A stretch of 64,000 bases of DNA from Oscillospiraceae bacterium (lineage in GTDB: Bacteria; Bacillota; Clostridia; UMGS1810), in the NCBI GenBank assembly GCA_015069095.1, contig SVJH01000005.1, forward strand, positions 42,488 through 106,487. Reading direction: 5' to 3'. Below, one piece after another: positions 51,117-58,871 of the stretch. The first letter of the stretch is position 1. Every line of letters begins with the position of its first letter. A program made the position numbers and the translations under genes. The notes under the pieces are model-generated. The model was not told the origin of the DNA and made no database searches. It saw only the letters and a program-made list of their open reading frames with translations.

Positions 51117-54100
51117 TTACTTATACATTTTAATAATAGGCGACTGAAGAACACCCATTTCGCGTAATTTATACTCATAACAGAAATGTTCATCTTTAGT
51201 ATGCCAAAGTGTAGGACCTGCCCATTTTGCTTCAAGTTCAGAATTATGAAGTGTTCCAAACGCATTAAATCTTGTTCCAAATAGTGTAATTTCTACGTTG
51301 TGTATACCTTTTTTAACATCGCCTGCATTTACTTCAAACGGACTGTATGCAATTTTTCCCACATCTTTTCCGTCTACCTTAACACCAACAACAGCGCCTT
51401 TGTAAACAGGTACCTGAATGAGCATATTGCAATCATCTGTTTCAATATCAAATTTATATGTGATATTTGCACTATAGAACGGTAATCCCTGCTCTGTAAC
51501 AGTAGAAAATCCAAGTTTTTTCGCTTTTTCGACAATTGTTGCTTTTACACCTTGAACTTTTACACCGAAATCACCTAAAATATAGCACCACTCAATAGTT
51601 CTTCTTTGCGCAAGCGGAATTTTTACAATAAGCACGTTTTCGCCTTTGTTGATTTTTGGAAGTTTAATCTTTTTAATTGCTTCGTCAACAAAGTATCCAA
51701 TAGGTGTTGTGTCAATTTTTTCGCCGTTGAATGTAATGTCTAAAAGATGCGGATTTTCAACTGCTAAAAGAGCACCATCATAGTCAATTTCACTTTCAAC
51801 TTTGTATTTTAATGTAACAAAATGACCGCTTTCTTTATCTTCTACTACCCAAGGCTGTGGAAGTGCACGTTTTCTTCTGCCCCTTTCTACCCAGCCAAGA
51901 CGGTATCTTAATTCTGTATCAATTTTCAGTGCTTCTTCTTCTGCCTCAAACTCGCCATCGTCAAGTTTAAATTCTGCTCTGTCAAGAAGTAGGGCATTTG
52001 GTTCGGATAAAGTATAGTCAACAGTATCGAAAATTCTTTTTTCGCATATAAGTTCTTTTTTATCTTTGTTTATTTCTTTTTTATCTAAAGTTTTCGCACT
52101 TAATTTATATAAGAAACTATCGTGTTCGTATGCTAATGTTTTAACAATTGTTTCTCCATTTTTAATTTCATATGCAACATCTTTTATTTCGCCGGTAAGT
52201 GTATCGTATAAAACAGGTGTAAATTCGCCCTTGAACTTAATAATAAGTTCTTTTGGAAGCGGAAGAATATATCTATCAGGATTTTTACTTTTTTTACAGA
52301 TAAATACCCATTTTACATCGTTGTCGTTTCTCATATTGTAAATGTACTCGTCTGCATTTTTGCCGTCAGAGTATAGAATTTCAAGTTGATTTACATCTAT
52401 AAGTTCTTTTGCGATTGCAACTTTATCAAGGCTGACGCATTTGCTTTCATTGTAAAGTTTTTTGATTTCGTCGTTTTCTTTAAGGTCAATGTATTTAGGA
52501 CAATCGCCGATAAAAATAAGTTTACCGCCACTTTCTTTAAACTTTTTAAGTATATCTAAAGTTGTTTTTCTAAGTGTAACACAGCCTGAAACAATTACAG
52601 CGTCATATTCCATTTCGCCTACTTTAAGCGGTGCTTTAGCATCTTTAACAATTTCGCCCATTAAATGTTCGTTTAAATAATCAAAATCGTTGTGAGTTTC
52701 AAGTAGTGCAATTGAAGTATCAACAAATTGTTTTTCAAGATTTGCTCTTATGTTTGATGTCTGATCTTCTGGGCCTAAATAAATCCAGTTACTTTCAACA
52801 GGGTGGATAACGCCAATTTTTACATTTGCCTTTCCGCGTGTAAGGGCAGTGTTAACTCTTGCAAAGTGGTCTTCTACATAAGGATATTCTTTGTACCACG
52901 AAGATTGATAGTTTATTGATGCAGGGTAGTCTCTTTTTGCTTCGCCTTCCATAGATACCCACGAAAGATGCGGAACTCTTACAGTAATGCCAAGTGCTGC
53001 CTGCCAGTCGCCCTGGAACTTATGGCCACGGAAATCAAAATCCCAGTTAGTAACGCCGTAAAGTTCGCTAAGCACGCCTTCTTTTCCGTATTGATGCGCA
53101 ACAGACTGTGCCTGTTTTGCTGTACGGTAGTGAAGGTAATCGCACAAAAGGTCAATTCCCGGAATTCCAAAATAAGGGTATGAGCGCATGCAATCGCCAA
53201 CAGCAATACTTTGAACATTAAGGTTATCTTCCTGCATTAAGTGTCCTGTGAATTTAATATTGTTTTTATCGCACCAATCACCGCATTGTTTTATAAATGC
53301 TTCAATAAATAAATCTGTTTTTAAAAGATGATAATTATATTTGTGCTGGCTTATTTCATCTTTTTTCATCCACAAAACTTCAGGATAAACATCAAGTAGG
53401 TTTACGCCAAATCTTTCTTCGTATTTTTTGTCCATATCAATTGTCCAAGGGAAAAATACGGTTACATCGGTATCTTTTGCGTAAGGTAAGTTTGTTTTGC
53501 AAAGACCTACTTCGTTACCATCAAAGTTAATTCCGCATTGAGGTTCATCTGTGAAAATAGAAGGAACAGTTTTGTCAAATTCATCTCCAACTGCCTTTTT
53601 GTAAGATTCATATGTAATGTCAATAAATTCTTTGACAACATCTTTATTCATTATGTCTATGTATGCCTGATTGTTGTACCAAGGATTATCTTTTGCAATT
53701 GCCATGTAAGCATACCATTTTGTGCCTTCTGCCTTGTCGGAAGCATTTATTTTTTTGTAAGACACAAGGTATCCTTCGTCATCTAAAACGATATCGTATG
53801 CGCAAAACAGATAGTTTTTACCTGTTTCATAGGCTTCTTCAATGGTATCTACAAGGTCGTCAGGATATGTTGTAGTTACAACAATTCTTTTTGAACGGTT
53901 CTTCTTTTTCTTTGTAATGTAACCGCCTGCAGCACCAGATGGCCATTTATCTTCATCGTAAAGGTATGCAAGCATATCCTCTTTTTTTGCTTTTTCCACG
54001 CACGCTTTAACAAGGTCCATAAAATCTTCGCTAAGGTATTTTGTAGCCATACCTTGACGTGAGTGCATATGAAAACCGCCAAAGCCCATTTCTTTAAGGT

Positions 54101-54245
54101 ATTCAATCTGGCGGGTAAGAACATCTTTTTTTAGATTACAGTTCCAAGCCCAAAACGGTGTACCTCTGTATTCGCTTGTAGGATTTTTAAACAGTTTATC
54201 GTCTAAAACTTTTTCGGTATTTTTTTTATAAAACATTTTTGGCAC
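51117..54245 (-). CDS. Large glycoside hydrolase, GH106-like (alpha-L-rhamnosidase type)
   Basis: 1042 residues, no signal peptide, so cytoplasmic. The N-terminal TIM barrel has TPFWAWNCNLKKDVLTRQIE (about 30-49), GFGGFHMHSRQG (about 54-65) and YLYDEDKWPSGAAGGY (about 97-112), all typical of the GH106-like enzymes that include alpha-L-rhamnosidases. A flavodoxin-like middle domain (MEYDAVIVSGCVTLRKTTLD, about 555-574) and C-terminal beta-sandwich ligand domains (ALLAVENPHLLDITFNGEKI) follow. With the GH28-like enzyme this suggests rhamnogalacturonan breakdown. The AraC gene directly upstream on the same strand is the likely regulator. Exact specificity not shown. Confidence 0.78.
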   Translation of the reverse strand: MPKMFYKKNTEKVLDDKLFKNPTSEYRGTPFWAWNCNLKKDVLTRQIEYLKEMGFGGFHMHSRQGMATKYLSEDFMDLVKACVEKAKKEDMLAYLYDEDKWPSGAAGGYITKKKKNRSKRIVVTTTYPDDLVDTIEEAYETGKNYLFCAYDIVLDDEGYLVSYKKINASDKAEGTKWYAYMAIAKDNPWYNNQAYIDIMNKDVVKEFIDITYESYKKAVGDEFDKTVPSIFTDEPQCGINFDGNEVGLCKTNLPYAKDTDVTVFFPWTIDMDKKYEERFGVNLLDVYPEVLWMKKDEISQHKYNYHLLKTDLFIEAFIKQCGDWCDKNNIKFTGHLMQEDNLNVQSIAVGDCMRSYPYFGIPGIDLLCDYLHYRTAKQAQSVAHQYGKEGVLSELYGVTNWDFDFRGHKFQGDWQAALGITVRVPHLSWVSMEGEAKRDYPASINYQSSWYKEYPYVEDHFARVNTALTRGKANVKIGVIHPVESNWIYLGPEDQTSNIRANLEKQFVDTSIALLETHNDFDYLNEHLMGEIVKDAKAPLKVGEMEYDAVIVSGCVTLRKTTLDILKKFKESGGKLIFIGDCPKYIDLKENDEIKKLYNESKCVSLDKVAIAKELIDVNQLEILYSDGKNADEYIYNMRNDNDVKWVFICKKSKNPDRYILPLPKELIIKFKGEFTPVLYDTLTGEIKDVAYEIKNGETIVKTLAYEHDSFLYKLSAKTLDKKEINKDKKELICEKRIFDTVDYTLSEPNALLLDRAEFKLDDGEFEAEEEALKIDTELRYRLGWVERGRRKRALPQPWVVEDKESGHFVTLKYKVESEIDYDGALLAVENPHLLDITFNGEKIDTTPIGYFVDEAIKKIKLPKINKGENVLIVKIPLAQRRTIEWCYILGDFGVKVQGVKATIVEKAKKLGFSTVTEQGLPFYSANITYKFDIETDDCNMLIQVPVYKGAVVGVKVDGKDVGKIAYSPFEVNAGDVKKGIHNVEITLFGTRFNAFGTLHNSELEAKWAGPTLWHTKDEHFCYEYKLREMGVLQSPIIKMYK

Positions 54246-54330
54246 TCTCCTTATACATCTTATAATTTTATTTTAAATCATAATTAAGTAAAAAACAACC
54301 GATGTTTTTTGGGTAAAATAAGGGTGTATT

Positions 54331-55197
54331 TTAATATTTTATTTTATTTCGGTATTCTCTTGGTGTAGAACCGAGAACTTTTTTGAAAATACTGTTGAAA
54401 AACTTTGTATCGCTATATCCGACAATGTGTGCGATTTCTTCTATTTTATTATTTGTATTTGCAAGAAGTCGGCAGGCATTGTTTATACGGACTTTCTGAA
54501 GATATGAACTGAACGTCATATTCATATTATCTTTAAAACTTTTGCTGACATATGGAACGGAATATCCTATTTGCTCACATATATCCGATAAAAGAATGTT
54601 GTTCATATAATTTTTTTCAACAAATTTAACAACTTCGCCAGTTACCGAGTCAAAATCGCTTATTTTTTCACTAAGACATACATTTCTAAGTATCATAAGT
54701 ATTGTTTCAATTAAAATGCACCTTAGCATTTCTTTGTAACCTACTTTTTTTTCCTGATACTCATTAAGCATTTTTAAAAACTGTTTTTTTACCGAGCCGT
54801 CATCATCGTGAAATATTGTTTCTGTAGGTATTCTTGAAAACACTGCATGATTAAATTTAATTAAGTAGTTACTAAGTATTTCGCTAAGTTTACGGCAGTC
54901 TTTCATCATAGAATCTATAAATCTCGGATAAAAAAGACAGTTTATAACTTTTATTGTATCTTCCCCGCGAGAGAAAAAAGCGTGTTTTTTATCGTAATCT
55001 ATTATAAAGTAGTCGCCTTCTTTTAAAATTGTTGTTTCGCCATTAACTATGTGTTCTGACCGTCCTTCTAAAACGTAAACAAATTCTAAAAAATTATGCT
55101 TGTGAACAGGCGAAAATTTATGTTCCCATATATTTATGTAGAACAAATCTTCGTTTAAAAAATATCGATATCCAAGCGGACTTTCCATAAAATTCAC
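54331..55197 (-). CDS. AraC-family regulator, third in the glycan region
   Basis: 288 residues. Sensor cupin: SPVHKHNFLEFVYVLEGRSE (about 31-50) with KEGDYFIIDYDKKHAFFS. C-terminal HTHs: NNILLSDICEQIGYSVPYVS (about 197-216) and KIEEIAHIVGYSDTKFFNSI (about 253-272), then FKKVLGSTPREYRNKI. It lies 86 bases upstream of the 1042-residue glycosidase and on the same strand, so it likely controls that gene and itself. Confidence 0.92.
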   Translation of the reverse strand: MNFMESPLGYRYFLNEDLFYINIWEHKFSPVHKHNFLEFVYVLEGRSEHIVNGETTILKEGDYFIIDYDKKHAFFSRGEDTIKVINCLFYPRFIDSMMKDCRKLSEILSNYLIKFNHAVFSRIPTETIFHDDDGSVKKQFLKMLNEYQEKKVGYKEMLRCILIETILMILRNVCLSEKISDFDSVTGEVVKFVEKNYMNNILLSDICEQIGYSVPYVSKSFKDNMNMTFSSYLQKVRINNACRLLANTNNKIEEIAHIVGYSDTKFFNSIFKKVLGSTPREYRNKIKY

Positions 55198-55346
55198 CCC
55201 TAAAAGACAGATGTTTATAGGTTTATTATAATCTTTTTTAAAAAATGTGTCAATAAATTTGAAAAAATTGGAACTTTTTTTAAAAGCAATTCGTTAAACA
55301 GGTAAATAAGCGATAAAAAATCGCAAAACATCAGGAGGAAATAAAA

Positions 55347-55427
55347 ATGAAAAAGATATGTGCAGTTTTAGTTGTAGCATCTTTAATAGCATGTGCATTT
55401 GCAGGGAAAAAACAGTATTCAAAATAA
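55347..55427 (+). CDS. 26-residue lipobox peptide
   Basis: A very short frame with an excellent SD (AGGAGG 8 bases ahead). It starts MKKICAVLVVASLIAC and ends AFAGKKQYSK. LIAC matches the lipobox, so after lipoprotein processing only CAFAGKKQYSK would remain; alternatively signal peptidase I at AFA would release GKKQYSK. It lies 27 bases ahead of a 238-residue lipoprotein and probably shares its transcript. Tiny lipoproteins of this kind include entericidin-like peptides and precursors of lipoprotein-derived signal peptides. No homologue is recognised. Confidence 0.6.
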   Translation: MKKICAVLVVASLIACAFAGKKQYSK

Positions 55428-55454
55428 TATATAGTAATTTTCGGAGGCAATAAA

Positions 55455-56171
55455 ATGAAAAGAATTTTAGCATCAATTTTAAGTATTTGTTTGCTTTTTA
55501 GTTTTACAGCTTGTACAAAAGTTAATGAAGATTTAATTGAAGAAGAAACACAAAACGAAACAGAAGAAAAAGAAATGACAGAAGAAGAAAAAATAGAAGA
55601 AAACTTAAAAAATCAGCCAAACGATGTGGTAGAAGATGAAGAAGTAGAAGAAGAAATTAAAGAAGAAAAGAAAACATCTAAATGGGATGCATACGAAGTT
55701 GGCGATATAATAACATACGGGAAAGTAGGGCAGAAAAAAGACGGAACAGCATCGCCTATTGAATGGATAATACTTGACAAAAAAGAAGACAGAATGCTTA
55801 TTCTTTCAAAAAAAGGTCTTGAAAGAGTTACAAAAACATATAAGTATGATGCACTTGCAACTGCTTTTACATACGAAGAATCAGAGGCAATTATATATAA
55901 AAACGATTTGGAATGGCAAGAATACGAAAAATACAGCGATATAATCAAACAGCATCCTTGTACAGCAACACTACAGGCATTTATGAATCTTAAAAAAAGC
56001 ACACCATTTGAAGTAACAAGATATCAGTGGCAGATTGATAAACTTGATACAACCGAGGTTTACTGGTACTTATCTGAAGATAAAATAGCAGATAAAGACT
56101 GCGACGGATACGCTTACAGCGGTGGAAATGAAGTTTATTGCAGACCTGCTATGTGGGTTTCTTTGTACTGA
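55455..56171 (+). CDS. Lipoprotein with acidic linker and DUF6273-like domain
   Basis: 238 residues. Lipoprotein signal peptide with lipobox FTAC near residue 20, then a 55-residue Glu-rich low-complexity linker (EEEKIEENLK, EEVEEEIKEE), then a domain beginning VGDIITYGKVGQKKDGTASP and IEWIILDKKEDRMLILSKKG, which matches the pattern of DUF6273 ('I.WLVLD...LLISK'). It ends GNEVYCRPAMWVSLY, also typical ('RPALWI'). Cell-surface, anchored. The function of this domain is unknown; it is common in gut Firmicutes. Followed by copy E of the dispersed element. Confidence 0.75.
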   Translation: MKRILASILSICLLFSFTACTKVNEDLIEEETQNETEEKEMTEEEKIEENLKNQPNDVVEDEEVEEEIKEEKKTSKWDAYEVGDIITYGKVGQKKDGTASPIEWIILDKKEDRMLILSKKGLERVTKTYKYDALATAFTYEESEAIIYKNDLEWQEYEKYSDIIKQHPCTATLQAFMNLKKSTPFEVTRYQWQIDKLDTTEVYWYLSEDKIADKDCDGYAYSGGNEVYCRPAMWVSLY

Positions 56172-56199
56172 TTTAAAAAACGGAAGGGATATGAAGAAT

Positions 56200-56445
56200 A
56201 CTGTTAAGGACACTTGTATAACCCAAAACGGCTCCCTTGTGTAAAGGGAGCTGGCGAACGCAGTGAGACTGAGGGATTGTAATATACAAATGACAATCCT
56301 CCCGTCACGCTAAAGCGTGCCACCCTCCTTTGCACAAAGAGGGCTTTACAAATAACATTTTTTGTAAAACAGGAGTGGACAGAGTCCCTCCCATACAAAG
56401 ACAAACAAAAATACCCAAGTAACTTTACAATTACTTGGGTTGTTT
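56200..56445 (+). repeat. Dispersed hairpin element, copy E (most diverged)
   Basis: No gene lies in 56,172-56,511. GGCTCCCTTGTGTAAAGGGAGC and ACTGAGGGATTGT with a shortened partner, a CACGCTAAAGCGTG hairpin in place of CCACTAAAGTGG, then GGGCTTTAC and GACAGAGTCCCTCCC. The copy ends in the terminator ACCCAAGTAA/TTACTTGGGT plus T-run (56,413-56,450). It has more changes than the other copies, so it is older. Confidence 0.8.
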
Positions 56446-56511
56446 TTTTGCCTTTAAGCGTACACGCCCTTGTACCTTCCGTTTTTGTTTTTACGTTTTT
56501 TAGCAGATGTT

Positions 56512-56715
56512 TTATTCTCTATTACGTCCTACAAGATAATCAAGTGTTACATCATAATAATCGGCAAGTTTTATGGCAGCCCAAAGCGGAAGTTCCCTTT
56601 CTCCACGTTCGTATCGTTGATATACTGTCAGTTGCATATTAAGTAATTGTGCAATATCCCTTTGCGTTTTATCTTTGTCTTCTCTAAGATCTCTTACTCT
56701 TGTATAAACACCCAT
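56512..56715 (-). CDS. XRE-family (Cro/CI-type) regulator
   Basis: 67 residues, a lone HTH domain: RVRDLREDKDKTQRDIAQLL (about 6-25) and QLTVYQRYERGERELPLWAA (about 28-47), then ADYYDVTLDYLVGR. This short type is typical of phage or mobile-element repressors. It is transcribed away from the lipoprotein operon, and two AACACC...GGTGTT palindromes lie between them, so it probably represses both itself and that operon. No sensor or protease domain is present, so the inducing signal must come from elsewhere. Confidence 0.9.
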   Translation of the reverse strand: MGVYTRVRDLREDKDKTQRDIAQLLNMQLTVYQRYERGERELPLWAAIKLADYYDVTLDYLVGRNRE

Positions 56716-56761
56716 TTTTTATCACCCTTAAATTAAGTTTATGAAAATATTATATAAATAT

Positions 56762-56804
56762 AACACCGTTTGGTGTTGACAATAACACCGTGCGGTGTTA
56801 TAAT
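56762..56804. promoter_or_regulatory. Consensus promoter bracketed by two repressor palindromes
   Basis: AACACC-GTTT-GGTGTT (56,762-56,777) and AACACC-GTGC-GGTGTT (56,784-56,799), centres 22 bases apart. The plus-strand promoter TTGACA (56,776-56,781), spacer 17, TATAAT (56,799-56,804) overlaps the end of the first and the whole second, so binding would block RNA polymerase. The XRE gene is the obvious repressor. Confidence 0.85.
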
Positions 56805-56848
56805 TGTAGTGAAAAGAATTCTGTCGAAAGAAGGAGTAATTACGAACT

Positions 56849-56884
56849 ATGTATTACCACCTTGCTGTTTCCAAGTTTTTATAA
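56849..56884 (+). CDS. Possible 11-codon leader peptide (MYYHLAVSKFL)
   Basis: Short frame in the 127-base leader between the operator-promoter and the first lipoprotein. AAGGAG lies upstream but with a long 12-base spacing. It could be a chance frame. No regulatory hairpin was seen. Confidence 0.25.
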   Translation: MYYHLAVSKFL

Positions 56885-56931
56885 GTTTTACGAAATGATT
56901 TTTTATTCATAAAGGATTAGGAGGTGTAATA

Positions 56932-57168
56932 ATGGGAAAATTTATAGGATTATGGCTTGTTGTTTGTTTAATTATAGGACTGCTTGTAAGTTGTTTCAGT
57001 GGCAATTCATTTTCTCCAAAAAAGAGTCCGTCAAAATACAACGGGTATTCCGATACATATAACAGTAGTTCGTCATACAGACAAAGTATGAGTGAAATAT
57101 CTGATATATATGGTATTTCTGAAAGAGAAGCGGATGCAAAAATGAGTGCAGTATTTGGATATAATTAA
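56932..57168 (+). CDS. Small lipoprotein 1 of the XRE-controlled operon
   Basis: 78 residues, SD AGGAGGTG. An N-terminal hydrophobic stretch (FIGLWLVVCLIIGLLVSC) ends in LVSC, a lipobox; a Ser/Tyr/Asn-rich mid-part (YNGYSDTYNSSSSYRQS) leads to a C-terminal helix ISDIYGISEREADAKMSAVF. Small, secreted and anchored, or a single-helix membrane protein. No homology recognised. First of three such genes behind the operator-promoter at 56,762-56,804. Confidence 0.7.
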   Translation: MGKFIGLWLVVCLIIGLLVSCFSGNSFSPKKSPSKYNGYSDTYNSSSSYRQSMSEISDIYGISEREADAKMSAVFGYN

Positions 57169-57210
57169 AAAACAAATGAAATAAACTATAATTGAAGGGA
57201 GGTTTGAAAA

Positions 57211-57441
57211 ATGAAAAAATACATTTGTTTGTTTTTAGCAATATCATTATTGCTTTTGTTGGTAGCTTGTGATAGTTCTTCTTCAGACTACTCTTCATCA
57301 AGCAGCAGTAGTTATGATTATGATAAAGGCTACGGCTACACAGCACCTAAATCTGGAGAATCATTTAGCGATTATGTAAAACGACAAGACCCTGATTTGT
57401 ACAACGATATGAAAAACAGATGGAACAGTTTGGATGACTAA
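57211..57441 (+). CDS. Small lipoprotein 2 of the XRE-controlled operon
   Basis: 76 residues, SD GGGAGG. Signal peptide MKKYICLFLAISLLLLLVAC with lipobox LVAC, a Ser/Tyr/Asp repeat tract (DSSSSDYSSSSSSS, then YDYDKGYGY), and a C-terminal part SFSDYVKRQDPDLYNDMKNR that looks like a short helix. No homology recognised. The Ser-rich spacer followed by a short helical tip is shared in layout with its two neighbours. Confidence 0.75.
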   Translation: MKKYICLFLAISLLLLLVACDSSSSDYSSSSSSSYDYDKGYGYTAPKSGESFSDYVKRQDPDLYNDMKNRWNSLDD

Positions 57442-57463
57442 TTAAGCAAAAGGAGAATATTTC

Positions 57464-57643
57464 GTGGAAAAATTTAAAGGGTTTATAGGTATTGTTGCAA
57501 TATTTATAGGTATTTGTGCTCTTATTGGAAGTTGTTCTAATGATTCTTCTTCATCACGTTCCTGGAAGGATTTAAGTCCTATTGAAAAACAAAATGCCAG
57601 AACAGCACACCAAATGAAGGAAATAATTGATTCAATGAAATAG
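57464..57643 (+). CDS. Small lipoprotein 3 of the XRE-controlled operon
   Basis: 59 residues from GTG 57,464 (AAGGAG 8 bases ahead). N-terminal EKFKGFIGIVAIFIGICALI leads to a lipobox-like GSC, then SNDSSSSRSWKDLSPIEKQN and a C-terminal helix TAHQMKEIIDSMK. Charged N-terminus plus hydrophobic core plus Cys fits a lipoprotein signal. It is followed by a strong terminator and ends the operon. No homology recognised. Confidence 0.65.
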   Translation: MEKFKGFIGIVAIFIGICALIGSCSNDSSSSRSWKDLSPIEKQNARTAHQMKEIIDSMK

Positions 57644-57644
57644 C

Positions 57645-57677
57645 AAAAACGGAAGGGATTATCCCTTCCGTTTTTGT
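57645..57677. terminator. Bidirectional terminator between lipoprotein operon and lysis pair
   Basis: AAAACGGAAGGGA pairs with TCCCTTCCGTTTT across a short loop, with T-runs on both strands. Confidence 0.85.
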
Positions 57678-57679
57678 TT

Positions 57680-58366
57680 TTACATAAGATATGTGCCCAT
57701 TTTTCTTAAAAGCCATTCCACATCGGTTTTGGTCCATTTATCGTGATACCATTTTTCTGCTTCGCATATTATTCCTCTTTTTTCAAGTACACTTATTGCT
57801 TCGCATTTATTTGCATATTCTTTTTCTGTATCTACATTTACTCCAAATGCAGATGCAATAATGCGTGCAATTTCTTTGTAGTTTTCCATTATCCACTTTT
57901 CTTCATCTTTATTGTCGATAAATCCACATTCTACAAGGAGCGATGGCATATTTGTGTTTTTTAAAACATAAAAAGATGCAACTTTAACGCCACGGTCAGT
58001 TCTGCCTCTTTTTCTAAATCCGTCCTGAATTTTAACTGCTCTTTCATACGCCAAAGACGATTTTGAATAAACATAAGTTTCAAATCCGACTCCTCCGCCT
58101 GCATTTATATGAACAGAAATGAAAAAATCGCATTTGTTATCGTTTGCTATTTTTACTCTTTTACTTAAACTTGCATTTAAACTTCTTGTATCTGTGTTAT
58201 CGTTTATGCTGTTTCGTGTCATAATAACTTCATGATTTTCACTTTTAAGAAGTTTTTTAAGTTCATCTGCTATTAAAAATGTTAAATCCTGCTCAAGATA
58301 AAGCCTTCCTTTTGCGCCTGTATCTGCACCCGAATGGTTGTGTCCTGCATCTATGCAAATTTTCAT
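57680..58366 (-). CDS. N-acetylmuramoyl-L-alanine amidase (Amidase_3), endolysin-like
   Basis: 228 residues, no signal peptide. Amidase_3 zinc residues: CIDAGHNHSGADTG (about 3-16; first His), LEQDLTFLIADELK (about 24-37; Glu), FFISVHINAGGGVGFETYVY (about 81-100; second His) and LVECGFIDNKDEE (about 139-151; catalytic Glu). The last ~50 residues (YANKCEAISVLEKRGIICEA, ending KMGTYLM) may be a small wall-binding or unknown module. No secretion signal but a holin gene overlapping its start (ATGA) is the standard phage lysis arrangement. Confidence 0.9.
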   Translation of the reverse strand: MKICIDAGHNHSGADTGAKGRLYLEQDLTFLIADELKKLLKSENHEVIMTRNSINDNTDTRSLNASLSKRVKIANDNKCDFFISVHINAGGGVGFETYVYSKSSLAYERAVKIQDGFRKRGRTDRGVKVASFYVLKNTNMPSLLVECGFIDNKDEEKWIMENYKEIARIIASAFGVNVDTEKEYANKCEAISVLEKRGIICEAEKWYHDKWTKTDVEWLLRKMGTYLM

Positions 58367-58779
58367 TTTTTCATCTCCTTTTCGTTTAGTATTTCTATTG
58401 CTTTTTTTAGCGGCTCGGGGATATACATTCCCATAAGCCCGAAATTTTCTACAATTGAAATTGCTTCGTTTATAAGATAAGCAAAAATTACAGTATTATG
58501 AACATAACTTGAACCGACTAAAATATCAATTCTAAGCGCAACACCAACTGCTAAAAGAATACACACCTTTTTTAAAATTCCTTTAAATCCTGCAATGCTT
58601 TTAAGCGAACCGCTGTTTGTTTTTGTGCTTTTTTTGAAAACTGCCGCAACTATAATCCCTGTAATATAATCAATTGCCATAAAAATTATAAGTGTTTTAA
58701 GCGCAAACGTAAAACCGCCAAGAAACGATGCGACAGCGCCTACGCAAGCACCAAAATATGTAATCATATAGTTTTTCAT
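58363..58779 (-). CDS. Phage-type holin (holin family 4 / TcdE-like)
   Basis: 138 residues with three to four hydrophobic helices (about 8-28, 30-50, 72-90, 95-115). FMAIDYITGIIVAAVFKKST (about 34-53) is the hallmark of the toxin-secretion/phage-lysis holin family, and SGSLKSIAGFKGILKKVCIL follows. Forms membrane holes that let the amidase reach the wall. It lies directly ahead of the amidase with a 4-base overlap. No phage head, tail or integrase genes are in the window, so this is a leftover or domesticated pair. Confidence 0.88.
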   Translation of the reverse strand: MKNYMITYFGACVGAVASFLGGFTFALKTLIIFMAIDYITGIIVAAVFKKSTKTNSGSLKSIAGFKGILKKVCILLAVGVALRIDILVGSSYVHNTVIFAYLINEAISIVENFGLMGMYIPEPLKKAIEILNEKEMKK

Positions 58780-58810
58780 TATTTGTCCTTTCTGTGATTT
58801 TAGACATAAA

Positions 58811-58836
58811 AAAAGTGCGGAACCCCTTCCGCACTC
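58811..58836 (-). terminator. Terminator of the ruvC-rimO-pgsA transcript
   Basis: AGTGCGGAA pairs with TTCCGCACT; a run of seven T follows on the minus strand. It separates pgsA from the holin gene. Confidence 0.85.
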
Positions 58837-58871
58837 TATTTTACTATATTAAATTCGGATTTTTCGGCAAT

